From Candidatus Companilactobacillus pullicola (lineage in GTDB: Bacteria > Bacillota > Bacilli > Lactobacillales > Lactobacillaceae): 48,193 nt of DNA. Location: positions 1 through 48,193 of the forward strand of contig DXCM01000025.1 of the NCBI GenBank assembly GCA_019116025.1, written 5' to 3'. Made by a program: the position numbers and the translations under genes. Shown here piece by piece: positions 17,315 to 24,890 of the stretch. The first letter of the stretch is position 1; the number at the start of each line of letters is the position of its first letter. The notes beneath the pieces were generated by a model that saw only the letters and a program-made list of their open reading frames with translations, did not search any database and had not been told where the DNA came from.

Positions 17315-17971
17315 ATGACTCTAATGGATCAAATTCAAGAAAATAAAAAAATGGATAGCAGAAAAAATTTTGCAGATTTTTACAACACGTTTAACTTAGA
17401 TTCTTTATTTAGTAAACCAATGGCTGATTTTATTTTAAACGGCAAACGTAAAGCCAAAAATCATCAATTAGTGATGAGTTTTTTATCAAAGTGTATTACG
17501 ATTTATCGTGAACATACTAAGGATTATGTTCATTGTTCAACAAGTGTTCACGATCTCTATGAGAATTACAATGTAACACATGAAGTTGGAATTATTCCAG
17601 AAAGATTACAAGCAGCTACTGGAAGAGAAATGGCAGTAGTTAAACGTGCGATTAATAATAATCCTAAAAGCATCAATAATCAAGCAACAAACGACGTTCG
17701 TGATACTTTAAGTTATGATCTCATCAACTCTAAATATTCAGTAGATAATATTTTTAACAATGTAATTGCATACAAAGAATTAGATCGACGTTTAATGCGG
17801 GCCCAAATTGGTGATGGAACCAACATTAAAACTATTTATGATGTATCGCAAAAAACTGGAATTTCGATTGATGTATTAGAAGGTTTGTCACAAGCATGTC
17901 GTCATAAAGATGATTACTTGGATGTATATCAAAAATTAATTGAGTTAAGTATCCCATATCAGTTAAATTAA
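17315..17971 (+). CDS. Tandem paralogue A, function unknown
   Basis: A 218-residue protein with an AAAGGAATG ribosome site. It is about 65-70 percent identical by eye to the protein that follows it. Conserved parts include SRKNFADFYNTF, MSFLSKCI-IYREHT-DYVH, ATNDVRD and ELDRRLMRAQIGDG-NIKTIYDVSQ-T. The last motif, with ISIDVLEGLSQACRHKDD, looks like a helix-turn-helix-type helical repeat. No known family is recognised. Soluble. Confidence 0.65.
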   Translation: MTLMDQIQENKKMDSRKNFADFYNTFNLDSLFSKPMADFILNGKRKAKNHQLVMSFLSKCITIYREHTKDYVHCSTSVHDLYENYNVTHEVGIIPERLQAATGREMAVVKRAINNNPKSINNQATNDVRDTLSYDLINSKYSVDNIFNNVIAYKELDRRLMRAQIGDGTNIKTIYDVSQKTGISIDVLEGLSQACRHKDDYLDVYQKLIELSIPYQLN

Positions 17972-17988
17972 AATCAGAGGTATTAATT

Positions 17989-18645
17989 ATGACTTTAATG
18001 ACTAATTTATTAGAAAATACGCAAAAAGACAGTAGAAAGAATTTTGCTGATTTTTATAATACATTTGATTTAGATAATATTTTTAGCAAACCGGTGGCTA
18101 ACTTTGTTTTAAATGGGAAACGTGAAGTCAAAAATCAACAAGTAGTTATGAGCTTTTTATCAAAATGTATCTCGATTTATCGTGAACATACTAGAGATTA
18201 TGTACATTTTTCAACAAGCACACATGATTTATATGAAGAATACAATTTAACTCATGAAATTGGGATTATTCCCGAAAGTCTGCAAGTTTCTACTGGAAGA
18301 GAAGTGCTGGCGATTAACCGTGCAATTAGTGACGATGAGAAAAGTATTAATGCTAAAGCCACTAACGATGTACGTGATGCCCTGGAATTGGATTTAATTA
18401 GTCCTAAACGCTCTTTGGACAGTATCTTTAATAATGTTATGGCATATCAAGAATTAGATCGTCGATTAATGCGTGCACAAATTGGAGATGGATTAAATAT
18501 AAAAACAATTTATGATGTATCACAGGAAACTAAAATTCCAACAGATATGTTAGAAAACTTATCTCTAGCGTGTCATCATAAGGATGATTTTGAAAATGTA
18601 TATGCTAAATTAACAGAATTACAAATTCCGTATCAATTCAACTAA
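17989..18645 (+). CDS. Tandem paralogue B, function unknown
   Basis: A 218-residue protein, same length as A and only 17 bases after it. Identity is strongest in the first 60 residues and in ELDRRLMRAQIGDGLNIKTI; the middle (about 105-150) has diverged. A tandem duplication that keeps both copies full length suggests two partners or two specificities. AGAGGT precedes the ATG. Confidence 0.65.
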   Translation: MTLMTNLLENTQKDSRKNFADFYNTFDLDNIFSKPVANFVLNGKREVKNQQVVMSFLSKCISIYREHTRDYVHFSTSTHDLYEEYNLTHEIGIIPESLQVSTGREVLAINRAISDDEKSINAKATNDVRDALELDLISPKRSLDSIFNNVMAYQELDRRLMRAQIGDGLNIKTIYDVSQETKIPTDMLENLSLACHHKDDFENVYAKLTELQIPYQFN

Positions 18646-18765
18646 AAGCTGAATTATTATTTAAAAATCACACTAAAAAGTCTTAACTGTTTGAAATAAA
18701 TTATTTATAATTAAATATAGGTTGTACTCTAAAGTTAGAATATCAATGAGAAAGAGGTATGAATT

Positions 18766-19053
18766 ATGAAAGACGATTTTAATTTGTTGAGCATGGTAGA
18801 TGATTCTATTTCTAAAGATAAGTTCTCTGAATACAAATTAAAAGATTTTACAATTCCATCGTATAATGAAAATATTGAGTTTCATCCCAATGGTCATACA
18901 CACTCTTTAATATTAAATGATGGTTACTTTATGGGACTTCGTGCCGATCATTTTATTTTGGTGGATGGAAAAACTTTGAATGAGGAACCCGCAATTTTAA
19001 TTATTGCTAATCATAAAGGTTTCATTGAAGCGAAACTTCTATATAAACAATAG
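18766..19053 (+). CDS. Hypothetical protein
   Basis: A 95-residue protein with an AAAGAGG site. It is strand-rich in the second half (HSLILNDGYFMGLRADHFILV), with no family recognised. It is followed at once by a GGATGCA terminator, so it ends this unit. Confidence 0.55.
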   Translation: MKDDFNLLSMVDDSISKDKFSEYKLKDFTIPSYNENIEFHPNGHTHSLILNDGYFMGLRADHFILVDGKTLNEEPAILIIANHKGFIEAKLLYKQ

Positions 19054-19098
19054 TAAAAAAATCAAAACTACAATGACAACTAACGTGAACGTCAAAAA

Positions 19099-19121
19099 GG
19101 GATGCAGTTGCATCCTTTTTT
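19099..19121 (+). terminator. GGATGCA-type terminator
   Basis: GGATGCA-GT-TGCATCC with a T-run. The 60 bases from here match 13911-13970 almost exactly, showing a duplicated segment. Confidence 0.7.
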
Positions 19122-19160
19122 TAATACAATTGAAAGTGTCTGAAGAAAGAAGGCAGGCTA

Positions 19161-19391
19161 ATGAGCAAAGATAAAGCTCTGTCATACAAAGGCTACCATG
19201 GAACAGTTAAGCGTTCATCGGAAAGTAATATTTTGTATGGCCAAGTTATTGGCATAAGCAGTTTAATTTCTTACGAAGGAAAAACCTTGAATGAATTAAA
19301 AGCAGAATTTCAAGGTGCAATCGATGATTATTTCGAAATGTGTAAGACTCATGGCGAAACGCCAGAAAAGCCATGCTCAGGTGGCTTTTAA
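19161..19391 (+). CDS. HicB-like antitoxin lacking its DNA-binding tail
   Basis: A 76-residue protein with the HicB fold pattern: LSYKGYHGTVKRSSESNILYG, GISSLISYEGKTLNELKAEF and AIDDYFEMCKTHGETPEKP. Typical members continue for 30-40 residues with a ribbon-helix-helix domain; here the frame ends at GGF. No HicA toxin lies next to it. It is probably an orphan or decayed antitoxin. Confidence 0.75.
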   Translation: MSKDKALSYKGYHGTVKRSSESNILYGQVIGISSLISYEGKTLNELKAEFQGAIDDYFEMCKTHGETPEKPCSGGF

Positions 19392-19419
19392 ATTGGGCCA
19401 AGATTAAGGAGTGTTGATT

Positions 19420-19854
19420 ATGTTACATCGAGAAAACAAAATCAAAGAATACCATACGACTTCAGCTGCTGACATGATAAAAGAAGCAATAGAGTACCAT
19501 CGTTTAACCCGAGCTGAATTGGCCAATAAGCTCAACGTAAGTCAGAAGACCGTTGATGAGATTTTGAATCGAAAGAAATACCTCGATAAGTCATTAGCGC
19601 TTGAAGTCGAAAAAACTTTGGGAATTTCAAGTAAGCTTTTGCTCTCTTTGGATGAAAATTATTGCTCGCATTCTTCTAAAAAAGAGAGCTCTGTCCAGCA
19701 AGATAATCAGACAACCATTTGGGATGATTTGGATGCTGAATTAAGTGGCCAAGAGATTGATCAAATACATCAGGATGCAATCAGAGATTTGGAATACGAT
19801 CCGCAAAATGTCAAACCCGTTGGAAAAGAAAAGTGGTGGAATAACGATGATTAA
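19420..19854 (+). CDS. XRE-family helix-turn-helix protein, HigA-like
   Basis: A 144-residue protein with an XRE helix-turn-helix at about 18-72 (MIKEAIEYHRLTRAELANKL, then VSQKTVDEILNRKKYLDKS). The layout resembles HigA-type antidotes, which bind a HigB mRNA interferase and repress their operon. No HigB gene is next to it. ATG 19420 lies 8 bases after AAGGAG. The acidic tail overlaps the next gene by 8 bases. Confidence 0.75.
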   Translation: MLHRENKIKEYHTTSAADMIKEAIEYHRLTRAELANKLNVSQKTVDEILNRKKYLDKSLALEVEKTLGISSKLLLSLDENYCSHSSKKESSVQQDNQTTIWDDLDAELSGQEIDQIHQDAIRDLEYDPQNVKPVGKEKWWNNDD

Positions 19855-20005
19855 AGCAACTAAAGAAGAATTAAAATCACTTTATCAAGGCAAGGTCGAA
19901 CACCTAAGTAAAGAACAGGTCAAAAAGATGAAACAAAAGAATTTGGAGAAGATCTTGAATGAACCAGTCGTAAAGGATGCACTCGAAAAACTTTCAAAAG
20001 AGTGA
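19847..20005 (+). CDS. Small hypothetical protein coupled to the XRE gene
   Basis: A 52-residue, Lys/Glu-rich helical protein starting at ATG 19847 within the end of the XRE gene (ATGATTAA overlap), with GGTGGA upstream. It is probably translated with the regulator. Antitoxin-like or toxin-like functions are possible but not shown. Confidence 0.55.
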   Translation: MIKATKEELKSLYQGKVEHLSKEQVKKMKQKNLEKILNEPVVKDALEKLSKE

Positions 20006-20014
20006 TTTTAACTG

Positions 20015-20043
20015 ATGACAAGCACTGTCATGCAAGATATAAT
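20015..20043 (+). promoter_or_regulatory. Antisense RNA promoter
   Basis: ATGACA (20015-20020) and TATAAT (20038-20043) with a 17-base spacer. It is nearly identical to the promoter at 21069-21097. Confidence 0.7.
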
Positions 20044-20049
20044 AAGAGT

Positions 20050-20180
20050 GTAAAAAAGGCTCTGTGTTGGAACACAGAGCTCAGGTAACAGCTACTAAGC
20101 AGTTGTTGCTCAAACAAAATGTTTAATATGTTATTAAACCGCCTGAGTCTTACACATTACTGTCAGGCGGCTTTCTTTCT
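20050..20180 (+). ncRNA. Antisense RNA of a type I-like cassette, no facing peptide gene
   Basis: The transcript would contain the hairpin GCTCTGTGTTGGAACACAGAGC, best seen as GCTCTGTG / CACAGAGC, then GCTACTAAGCAGTTGTTGCT, and the terminator ACCGCCTGA / TCAGGCGGCT (20138-20171). It is a direct repeat of the antisense gene at 21.1 kb. The facing peptide gene is absent; a nuclease-like gene stands there. Confidence 0.75.
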
Positions 20181-20246
20181 AGGAATATAGATAAGTTTTA
20201 TTTATATTGTTGATTCTAATTTGGAGAATAGTGGGGAGTGACATGG

Positions 20247-21089
20247 ATGCAAAGCGTGAGCCAATTTGTAAAACACCTGGATCAGCCCAGAGGTGGTTAC
20301 CTGAAAAAACATCATGAATATCAAATTTCAGATTCAGCCTTAGATGAGGAAATCATATCAGTTAACGACGAAACGCTTAAACCACAAATTATCGACAAGA
20401 TAGTTAGTTATTTGTCCAAGTATTTATTCTTTGATGATCAACCAGCACAAGAAATCCTTCAACCAGTATTTCTAGGTGCCAAAAAATATTATCAAGATAC
20501 TAAGGAAACCGATGTATTGGATGCTATTGAAAAGATCAAATTAGAATCTCGAGAAATTAACTTAGACTTAATCGATGATTTTGTAATTGCTGCTTGCTTA
20601 GGCAATTATTATCAAAAGCCGTGTGATTATACCGTGTATATGTTAAATAATCTTCCCCAACTATCTGATAACGATTACAAGCATATCTTAGTAATGGTTG
20701 AACGCTGCTTAAATTTTTTGAGAATTGTGAAAAAACATTCTGACTTTCTGTTAGCTGGTTATGCAATTGCATCTGACCCTAAATACCGTCTTTTCGATAG
20801 TGGAGACCTCCGAACAGATAACGCAATTATTGATTTCAAATTCTATTCTAAAGATCCGTGGAATCGTTATAACTCAGCTAAGTTAGCTGTTGATTATCTT
20901 CTTGGACGTTATGGAATTGACACATCAGGTGAAGAGTGGCAAGATGTTGATACGTTGGTCATGTTTGATGTGCGCCATAACAAAGTTAAATATGTTAATG
21001 TCGAAGAATATAAGAATGAAATTCAACAAATTATGCAATCAATTCAAAAACAAATTCAAGTTCAACTGATGACAAACACCGTTATGTAA
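20247..21089 (+). CDS. PD-(D/E)XK nuclease-like protein
   Basis: A 280-residue soluble protein. ATG 20247 is well spaced from GGGGAG; GTG 20238 abuts it. An N-terminal PRGGYLKK segment and the C-terminal pattern FDSGDLRTDNAIIDFKFYSK, then YLLGRYGI, resemble the D-(x)n-(D/E)xK core of PD-(D/E)XK nuclease folds (D-x-I-I-D-F-K), as seen in a widespread Firmicutes hypothetical family. The gene lies exactly between two direct copies of the antisense cassette, and its last codons (QLMTNTVM) overlap the next cassette's promoter. Nuclease activity is inference. Confidence 0.55.
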   Translation: MQSVSQFVKHLDQPRGGYLKKHHEYQISDSALDEEIISVNDETLKPQIIDKIVSYLSKYLFFDDQPAQEILQPVFLGAKKYYQDTKETDVLDAIEKIKLESREINLDLIDDFVIAACLGNYYQKPCDYTVYMLNNLPQLSDNDYKHILVMVERCLNFLRIVKKHSDFLLAGYAIASDPKYRLFDSGDLRTDNAIIDFKFYSKDPWNRYNSAKLAVDYLLGRYGIDTSGEEWQDVDTLVMFDVRHNKVKYVNVEEYKNEIQQIMQSIQKQIQVQLMTNTVM

Positions 21090-21097
21090 GATATAAT
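21069..21097 (+). promoter_or_regulatory. Antisense RNA promoter inside the end of a CDS
   Basis: ATGACA (21069-21074) and TATAAT (21092-21097), spacer 17. The -35 overlaps the last codons and the spacer contains the stop codon of the nuclease-like gene. Confidence 0.75.
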
Positions 21098-21103
21098 AAT
21101 GGT

Positions 21104-21230
21104 GTAAAGAAAAAGAGCTCTGTGCTGGAACACAGGGCTCAGGTAACAGCTACTAAGCAGTTGTTGCTCAGACAAATTTAACAATAGTATATTAAACCGC
21201 CTAAGACTTATGCACTGTCAGGCGGCTTTA
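21104..21230 (+). ncRNA. Antisense RNA of intact cassette 1
   Basis: It contains a GAGCTCTGTG / CACAGGGCTC hairpin, the conserved core GCTACTAAGCAGTTGTTGCT, and a terminator CCGCCT / AGGCGG (21197-21225) shared with the convergent peptide gene. It overlaps only the 3' end of the peptide RNA, as in type I systems with a common bidirectional terminator. Confidence 0.75.
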
Positions 21231-21231
21231 T

Positions 21232-21336
21232 TTATTTGCGCAAAGCCCGAATGAGATTTGCAATCGCATTGAGCCACTTAGGACCGTCATCGATCACTAA
21301 GATGACTGCAAATACAATGATAGATGCTGAATGCAT
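21232..21336 (-). CDS. Type I toxin-like peptide, cassette 1
   Basis: A 34-residue peptide, hydrophobic then basic: MHSASIIVFAVILVIDDG, ending NLIRALRK. Its ATG lies inside a hairpin GATGC-ATTCA-GCATC. An in-frame start at 21381 with a strong AAGGAGG site would give 50 residues (MNVKSWKNSKKG first), so the longer form is a real alternative. The C-terminus matches the peptide at 28.5 kb. The shape suits membrane-acting type I toxins, but I cannot assign it to the Fst or TxpA families. Confidence 0.65.
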   Translation of the reverse strand: MHSASIIVFAVILVIDDGPKWLNAIANLIRALRK

Positions 21337-21435
21337 CGAATAGTTGCAACCTTTCTTTGAGTTTTTCCATGACTTAACGTTCATAGAGATCGCCTCCTTA
21401 GAACGGAGCAACAACCGCCTTTCGCCGTTAACTTA

Positions 21436-21464
21436 ATTATACTATACGAATGCCGTCATATCAA
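21436..21464 (-). promoter_or_regulatory. Promoter of peptide RNA, cassette 1
   Basis: On the minus strand TTGATA (21464-21459) and TATAAT (21441-21436) with a 17-base spacer. It is the same layout and largely the same spacer as cassette 2 at 28694-28722. Confidence 0.75.
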
Positions 21465-21512
21465 TGTTTATAGGAACTTTTCCTCTAAAAATAACCGGTC
21501 AAAGTCCACATT

Positions 21513-22334
21513 TTAACTCAAAAAATAATCATGTAATCGTCCTTGTTCAACTCGGTCAATTCGTTTGAAATTAGCATTGCTAATGTGTCTTGGGTAATAC
21601 TTTTCCTCAGGCCTAAATAAATGCTTGTTAAAGGGACTATGGCTTAATAGCATCAGATATTGCTCACCGTTCTTATGTCCATTGATTGGAACATCCAATA
21701 ATTCTTTGCCCATCTTACCGTAGCCCAGGATGATCTTATAATCTTGAAACTTTTGTTCTTTGGTTGTTTGTTCAACTTTTTGAATGAAGAACTTAAAAGT
21801 TTCAAAAGCAAGCTGCAAGTCCTTAATTAGCTCTGAATCGGGTTTGCTCAATTTATGGTTCTTTTTGAAATCACTGTCATTGTCAGAAGCTAATGTTGAA
21901 ATGTCAAACTGTAATAGGTACTTAGCATATCGATAATCGTTCTTATTAAGCTTCATAGCATCCTTATTGGGATTAATCAGTTCTTTTGCGGAAAGTAGGG
22001 TGTTTAACCGAGTACCTTCAAGCTTAGTAACTTTGCTGTGATCCGGGTTACTATCCGTTCTGGGGTTAGAACCTAATCCAATTGCTAATAGCTTTTCGTT
22101 GATTCCTTCTTTATCATTATCATTCTGTTTTCGGATAACAATAGTTCCAACGACCTGTTGAGTAGAGACCTTCTTAATTGCATAAGTATCTAAATCTCCT
22201 TCTTCAGCCTTTTCATCAATCTTAGTTGTATTCCGTGGTTGGTCATACTTATATTCGTAACCGCTAGATTCTAAGTCTAAAGCTTTCCATAATTTTTCTA
22301 TGTCTGGTACAGGAGCATTACTATTATTTGTCAT
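21513..22334 (-). CDS. Hypothetical soluble protein
   Basis: A 273-residue, charged protein on the minus strand with a GAAAGGAT site. It has no membrane segment and no motif I can name. An Asn/Pro-rich N-terminus is followed by mixed alpha/beta sequence with GTIVIRKQ and IILGYGKMGKELLDVPI. It stands alone, divergent from the small-RNA region. Confidence 0.6.
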   Translation of the reverse strand: MTNNSNAPVPDIEKLWKALDLESSGYEYKYDQPRNTTKIDEKAEEGDLDTYAIKKVSTQQVVGTIVIRKQNDNDKEGINEKLLAIGLGSNPRTDSNPDHSKVTKLEGTRLNTLLSAKELINPNKDAMKLNKNDYRYAKYLLQFDISTLASDNDSDFKKNHKLSKPDSELIKDLQLAFETFKFFIQKVEQTTKEQKFQDYKIILGYGKMGKELLDVPINGHKNGEQYLMLLSHSPFNKHLFRPEEKYYPRHISNANFKRIDRVEQGRLHDYFLS

Positions 22335-22495
22335 TTGATCATATCCTTTCGTTTAATCTTTCCTTATCATACACTTTTTCAAAAATGAATATGGAAATTC
22401 GCCAACAAAATGCTTGGATTTCGTTAACTGATTATTGATATGCTCGTGAATAAAAAAAGAGGGACAATCATGATTCAGTTAATAAATTCCTTTTT

Positions 22496-22614
22496 TACTG
22501 TTATAACAGAATATTTCTTCAAAATAATTGTTGACATTTATCATTATTCAGATATAATAAGAATTGTTGAGGGAAACCTCATCGAGTTCATAAGATTATC
22601 AAATTACCATACAT
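22496..22614. repeat. Direct repeat with promoter, copy 1
   Basis: About 119 bases from ACTGTTATAACAGAAT to TTACCATACAT, repeated at 22705-22821 with few changes. Each copy includes a palindrome CTGTTATAACAG, a consensus promoter and a 5' hairpin GAGG-GAAA-CCTC. Confidence 0.8.
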
Positions 22615-22672
22615 TCAAGACAATTACGTCTATGAACGGTTGCTCGGTGATGACGGTCACCGAGCTTTTTAT
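22531..22672 (+). ncRNA. Candidate small RNA A
   Basis: TTGACA (22531-22536) and TATAAT (22553-22558), spacer 16, lead to a transcript from about 22565. It begins with a GAGG-GAAA-CCTC hairpin and ends in the terminator GCTCGGTGA-TGAC... / TCACCGAGC (22642-22665) with a T-run, about 105 bases in all. No convincing ribosome site or reading frame lies inside. Confidence 0.65.
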
Positions 22673-22704
22673 TTGTCTAAAAACATATATCAAAATAAAA
22701 ACTT

Positions 22705-22821
22705 ACTGTTATAACAGAATGTTTTTCAAAATAATTGTTGACATTTATCATTATTCAGATATAATAAAAATTGTTGAGGGAAACCTCATCGAGTTCGTAA
22801 AATTATCAAATTACCATACAT
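22705..22821. repeat. Direct repeat with promoter, copy 2
   Basis: Second copy of the element at 22496-22614. Promoter and 5' hairpin are conserved. The sequence after TTACCATACAT is different, so the two RNAs share a 5' half only. Confidence 0.8.
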
Positions 22822-22905
22822 AAGTCAAGATAAGCTTAATGCGACGGCATTAAAATTTTATATGATTAAAGTTGGTTTGCTCCTCTTATTAGAGGAGTTT
22901 TTTTG
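22738..22905 (+). ncRNA. Candidate small RNA B
   Basis: TTGACA (22738-22743) and TATAAT (22760-22765), spacer 16. The transcript from about 22772 shares its first 50 bases with RNA A and ends at the hairpin CTCCTCT-TATT-AGAGGAG (22880-22897) with seven T. Confidence 0.65.
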
Positions 22906-23138
22906 TACCAAAATAGTGATTTGATAATTAGTGAGCAAGAGACTGAAGCTACACAACAGTTTTGTCAGTGATTTGATAAATTGCAGACGATAATCTCGAA
23001 AAAGACTACTTACAGGCAGAAAGACTTTTGCCTGTTTTTTTGTACAAAAGTGAGCATTGCTAATGCTAAATTGCACTCAAATTTGCACCTAAAATTCGTG
23101 ACCGCTCGGAACATTTTCGAAAAGAGTTCAAGAAACCT
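22906..23138. other. Gene-free stretch with one terminator-like hairpin
   Basis: ACAGGC / GCCTGT followed by a T-run (about 23010-23042) could end a further small RNA, but no good promoter precedes it. TTTGATAA occurs twice, at about 22919 and 22971, resembling the motif found upstream of the RNase III gene. Confidence 0.4.
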
Positions 23139-23310
23139 TTGACAGGTTACGGGTCTTAATTGTACAATGAAGGTGTCTTGGGAGGGGTTTGGTCCTAAGG
23201 CAACTATTTATTAAACTTTCTTATTTTAACACGATGATTTTTTCAATCTGACCTTTGTCAGAACTTTACGATCATCCTTGGGCTTCTCCGTGGAAAGAGG
23301 AGCTTTTTTT
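23139..23310 (+). ncRNA. Candidate small RNA C
   Basis: TTGACA (23139-23144) and TACAAT (23163-23168), spacer 18. The transcript from about 23175 carries a CTTGGGA / TCCTAAG hairpin and ends at GCTTCTC / GAGGAGC (23282-23303) with a T-run. Confidence 0.6.
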
Positions 23311-23356
23311 ATACCTAAAATAAATTGATAATTAAATCTCTAGATTCCTAAATAAG

Positions 23357-23462
23357 TGCTATAATAACAGTGCGATTTAATTCAGGCGTTTATCAATTAA
23401 TCATACTATTCTTTTCTTTCAAAATCTTTTTTAGACTGTGATTCATTCACAGTCTTTTTTGT
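23357..23462 (+). ncRNA. Candidate small RNA D
   Basis: An extended -10 box TGCTATAATAACAGT (23357-23371), the same type as at 753, is followed after about 60 bases by the terminator GACTGTG-ATTCATT-CACAGTC (23434-23454) and T-run. No coding frame is visible. Confidence 0.55.
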
Positions 23463-23592
23463 TAAAATTTTCTAGCCAATTACTATTTAGTGCGTTACAA
23501 TAGGCTTTAATGGATGGATACCTTACATCTGTCGCAAACATACCCTTTAGTTTTTGTTTGTTTAACTTACTTAAAGTTATTTACCAATAGTC

Positions 23593-23622
23593 ATGCATCC
23601 CCAATTGCATGGCTTTTTGTTT
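23593..23622 (+). terminator. Terminator-like hairpin
   Basis: CATGCA / TGCATG with an eight-base loop, followed by a T-rich run. What it terminates is unclear. Confidence 0.5.
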
Positions 23623-23670
23623 TTGATGCATGTCAAATTTACAAAAAAGGGTATCTTAAATTTAAAAACA

Positions 23671-23795
23671 TGCTATAATAACAGTGTAATGTACAAGATA
23701 CATTACAGACGCTATTAAAACGTTGTTAAAACTTTTTTCTATATAATTTGTAAAACTCTTCAATTAGCCATGATGATTATCATGGCTTTTTTAGT
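23671..23795 (+). ncRNA. Candidate small RNA E
   Basis: The box TGCTATAATAACAGT (23671-23685) is followed by GTAATGTAC / GATACATTAC self-complementarity, and by the terminator AGCCATGATGATTATCATGGCT with a T-run (23766-23793). It lies just before the His-rich protein gene and could instead be its leader with an attenuator. Confidence 0.55.
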
Positions 23796-23830
23796 AAAAG
23801 TAATTCAAACAAATAAGGAAGTTCAAAATT

Positions 23831-24127
23831 ATGAGAAAGTTAATTACATTGCTAGTAGTTGCTATCGGACTCTTCAGTAGTGGCCTCAGTATCCATTCAA
23901 CCGCATCTAATCATTCATCATTGATTGAGCCACAGGTTGAAGCAGCCAGTTTCCATCAACGCCAAGCTGAACATCATCACCATCACGACAAAAAGTCTAA
24001 ACACCATCTTGTTGAACCAGTGGTGTTCTCAGCTAAGGGATTAACGATTCTTTATGTTGTCGGTGTCGTTGTCATGAGCTGGTCTATTTGGTATCTCAAG
24101 TGGGCTAAAGAACACGATGCGCTTTAA
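23831..24127 (+). CDS. His-rich signal-peptide membrane protein
   Basis: A 98-residue protein. MRKLITLLVVAIGLFSSGLS is a signal peptide or first membrane segment. A His-rich stretch follows at about 48-63 (HHHHHDKKSKHH), then a second hydrophobic segment (71-88) and a charged end. A His cluster on the outer side could bind metal ions, which is inference. The gene follows small RNA E directly. Confidence 0.6.
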   Translation: MRKLITLLVVAIGLFSSGLSIHSTASNHSSLIEPQVEAASFHQRQAEHHHHHDKKSKHHLVEPVVFSAKGLTILYVVGVVVMSWSIWYLKWAKEHDAL

Positions 24128-24162
24128 AAAGAAAGCTCTTGAAATTATAATATTCTGGCAAT

Positions 24163-24190
24163 ATAGAACTCTCACTGAGGGTTCTTTTTT
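24163..24190 (+). terminator. Terminator of the His-rich protein gene
   Basis: AGAACTCTCACTGAGGGTTCT forms a stem with one G-T pair and is followed by a run of T. Confidence 0.65.
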
Positions 24191-24202
24191 TACTCTGGAA
24201 AA

Positions 24203-24388
24203 GGTTAATTTATGTTAATACGGTGTTAACTCTGAATTAACATAAGTCAATAAAAGATAAACAAGCAACATCAGCTCTTTGAAATATCACGCTAATTAAA
24301 CGTTAATAAGTGTTAATAGAACATTAACAATAGTTAAGACGCAGTTAACTTAAATTAACATCAAAGAGTATCTAACAATAATTAACCA
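24203..24388. repeat. TTAAC motif array 1
   Basis: About eleven copies of GTTAAT/GTTAAC/ATTAAC in both orientations within 185 bases, far above the local background. GTTAACTTAAATTAACAT is nearly repeated in array 2 (ATTAACTTAAATTAATAC). Confidence 0.65.
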
Positions 24389-24727
24389 AATTTCGAACTT
24401 AGAGGTTTGATCCTGCAATGACACTATCATTCGATAGTCACAAAAGGCTGTTCAGTGGTGACCAGGGAATAATTAGATACTCAGAAGAATGAGTTTGGCC
24501 AAGATTACAAGTTGGAATGCATCCCATATTTTGTTATCTGTTTTTACAAGCATTGATAAAATATACTGAAATAACAGTACATTTGGCAATAATTACGTTG
24601 ACAATCACTCGGAATAAGATTACTTTAAAGTTGTTACGATAAAATTAGCTTAGCGCTATGGATCAATTTCCTAATTGTAACGAACTCGTCTTCTTTTGTT
24701 GTCGGGGGGGTCTTGAAAGAATGGAAT

Positions 24728-24890
24728 TTGATAACCTGACGAACAAGAATAATCTAGCAATAGAAGGAAAGCTTGCCAGTACGATAATTGGATAAGATTA
24801 CGAAAAAAACAAGATTTATCATTATGACCCTAATCAACATGGACGTAGGTTCTCGTCTTGATTGGATGATGATTTGGTAATACTACGAAC
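24728..24890. repeat. 17-base motif cluster upstream of RNase III gene
   Basis: TTGATAACCTGACGAAC (24728), TGGATAAGATTACGAAA (24789) and TTGGTAATACTACGAAC (24874) share the pattern (T/C)TGATAA-nn-T-n-ACGAAC. Two more copies lie upstream of the gene at 26559. Confidence 0.55.

Noticed and set aside
22440-22823. 127-codon open frame over the small-RNA repeats
   Set aside because: It crosses two promoters and a terminator hairpin, has an internal peptide repeat only because the DNA is repeated, and lacks a typical protein composition.
22858-23076. 72-codon frame on the minus strand
   Set aside because: It covers terminator hairpins on the plus strand and has no ribosome site.
24203-24388. TTAAC array as a CRISPR array
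   Set aside because: The repeats are 6 bases, in both orientations and at irregular spacing, with no cas genes.
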